A program made the translations under genes and the position numbers. Positions 4,967-6,022 of a DNA stretch of 6,022 nt are shown here, in pieces (the stretch's first letter is position 1; every line of letters starts with the position of its first letter). The notes beneath the pieces are model-generated. The model was not told where the DNA came from. It searched no databases and saw only the letters and a list, made by a program, of their open reading frames with translations. The DNA is from Deltaproteobacteria bacterium. GTDB taxonomy: Bacteria > Desulfobacterota > DSM-4660 > Desulfatiglandales > B25-G16. The stretch lies in assembly GCA_003646935.1 (NCBI GenBank), contig QMLW01000139.1, forward strand, positions 1 to 6,022. Direction: 5' to 3'.

Positions 4967-6022
4967 TTACTTCCCCGTTCCGCATTGAACACATTTGACA
5001 GGGGACTGTGGAGATCCACTGCTCGCTTAGTTTATGTACCACAGCCTCCAGTTCCTTCATGGGTAATTCCTGCACAACTGCATTGCCTATGCCCTGGAGG
5101 AACACGAAATGTATGCGGTCCCCTTTCCTCTTTTTATCCCTCCTGAGCGCATCGAGAACCTCTTTTCCATCAAGTCGAATTCCGGTTGGGAGCCTCAGGT
5201 TCTTGAGCAGCGTCTCAATCCTCTCCATATCTTTTTCCGACAGGAGACCCCTCCTCGCAGAAAGTCCTGAAGCAATCACCATCCCTAAACTGACGGCCTC
5301 TCCATGGGAAACCCCTGTGGTCTTTTCAATGGCATGTCCAAACGTATGGCCGAAATTGAGCTTCCTGCGCTCTCCTCTCTCCGTTTCATCCCTGTGTACG
5401 ATTGATGATTTTATGAGTACCGAATCGTAGACAAGCCTCTCTACAACCCCGGCATCAAGCTCAAGCGCTTTCGTAACGTGTGCTTCAAAAAAGGAGAATA
5501 GATCAGCGTCTGCAATGGCGGCATGTTTTACTATCTCTGCGAAACCGCACGTAATTTCTCTCTCAGGAAGACTCCTCAGAAGGTTCATGTCACAGATAAC
5601 AAATTCAGGCTGATTAAAGACACCCACCATGTTCTTGTACCCGCCGAAATTCACACCGTTCTTCCCTCCTACACTAGCATCAACCTGGGATAGGAGCGTT
5701 GTGGGAACAAACCCGAATCTCACCCCTCGCAGGTAGGTCGAGGCAACAAACCCGGCAATATCGCAGATGATACCGCCGCCGATCCCTACGATAAAAGATG
5801 AGCGATCCGCTTGGATCTCCACAAGCTTCCCATATATGGCCTGGACCGTATCAAGGTTTTTTATCTTCTCACCGGTACCAATCTCTATGACCTCACAGTG
5901 CGGGAAATCTTCCGAATAAGCGCGCCTAACGTTCTTATCCGTGATGATCACCACTTCTTCTGAGCGAATATATCCCTTGAGATTTCGAAGGCTCTCGCCA
6001 ATCAATATGGTTGAATTACCCG
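4959..6022 (-). CDS. aroB: 3-dehydroquinate synthase, 5' end cut off by window edge
   Basis: Cytosolic NAD+- and metal-dependent enzyme that converts DAHP to 3-dehydroquinate, the second shikimate-pathway step. The frame stays open to the right edge; a TTG at 6005 could serve as a start, but the upstream codons read GNSTI before LIGESL, which fits the usual AroB N-terminus, so roughly 10-20 residues are probably missing. Numbering from that TTG: nucleotide-binding glycine segment VGIGGGIICDIAGFVAS (73-89), PTTLLSQVDASVGGKNGVN (101-119), YKNMVGVFNQP (123-133), metal ligands E157 (FAEIVK), H220 (NFGHTFGHAIE) and H234 (SHGEAV), and the basic RRDKKRKG loop (288-295). All key residues are present, so it should be active. 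The C-terminus carries a ~20-residue tail with CQMC (336-339), beyond the usual fold. The last codons contain the ribosome-binding site of pheA, 4 nt before its ATG. Confidence 0.96.
   Translation of the reverse strand, partial: GNSTILIGESLRNLKGYIRSEEVVIITDKNVRRAYSEDFPHCEVIEIGTGEKIKNLDTVQAIYGKLVEIQADRSSFIVGIGGGIICDIAGFVASTYLRGVRFGFVPTTLLSQVDASVGGKNGVNFGGYKNMVGVFNQPEFVICDMNLLRSLPEREITCGFAEIVKHAAIADADLFSFFEAHVTKALELDAGVVERLVYDSVLIKSSIVHRDETERGERRKLNFGHTFGHAIEKTTGVSHGEAVSLGMVIASGLSARRGLLSEKDMERIETLLKNLRLPTGIRLDGKEVLDALRRDKKRKGDRIHFVFLQGIGNAVVQELPMKELEAVVHKLSEQWISTVPCQMCSMRNGEVKR

Noticed and set aside
5008..5430. 140-codon plus-strand frame opposite aroB
   Set aside because: Serine-rich low-complexity translation antisense to conserved AroB motifs; a shadow frame.
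6003..6005. TTG as the true aroB start
   Set aside because: The frame stays open to the window edge and the upstream codons (GNSTI) fit the normal AroB N-terminal strand before IGES, so the real start is probably outside the window.
1..6022. CRISPR array, tRNA, rRNA, riboswitch or phage genes
   Set aside because: No regularly spaced repeats, no tRNA- or rRNA-like sequences and no phage-type proteins were seen; almost the whole window is taken up by the aro genes. A leader or riboswitch for the operon would be beyond the right edge.

Overview
The window is a tightly packed minus-strand operon for aromatic amino acid biosynthesis. Transcription runs from right to left, in the order aroB (5' end cut off by the right edge), pheA, tyrA, aroD, aroE, aroA. 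Together these genes encode four of the seven shikimate-pathway steps (3-dehydroquinate synthase, 3-dehydroquinate dehydratase, shikimate dehydrogenase, EPSP synthase) and the enzymes that take chorismate to phenylpyruvate (chorismate mutase-prephenate dehydratase) and prephenate to 4-hydroxyphenylpyruvate (prephenate dehydrogenase). Genes for DAHP synthase, shikimate kinase and chorismate synthase are not in the window; they may lie upstream, past the right edge, or elsewhere.

Junctions are typical of one transcript: aroB/pheA are 4 nt apart with the pheA ribosome-binding site inside the aroB stop, pheA/tyrA overlap by 4 nt (ATGA), tyrA/aroD are 16 nt apart, aroD/aroE share one base (TGATG), and aroE/aroA overlap by 14 nt. 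The operon promoter must be beyond the right edge. GC content is intermediate. The AroA type (SKQGD segment, PDMVPT, CVNKSFP ending) and the gene clustering resemble what I remember of Desulfobacterota (former Deltaproteobacteria), such as sulfate reducers or syntrophs. That lineage call is inference from memory, not a search.

The left 364 bases, downstream of aroA, hold no intact gene. About 126 bases of AT-rich spacer are followed by the first ~33-35 codons of a class I aspartate/aromatic aminotransferase, on the same strand as the operon. That gene would supply the final transamination to Phe/Tyr. Its homology stops abruptly and is replaced by a different sequence that reaches the left edge. 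The new sequence has a stop at 89-91, several hairpins (one an 11-bp stem with a GUAA tetraloop), and a reading frame resembling the peptide that often lies ahead of group II intron or group II-like reverse transcriptases. My reading is that a retroelement, or a remnant of one, has interrupted the seventh gene of the operon. This is the most interesting part of the window, and sequence to the left would be needed to settle it.
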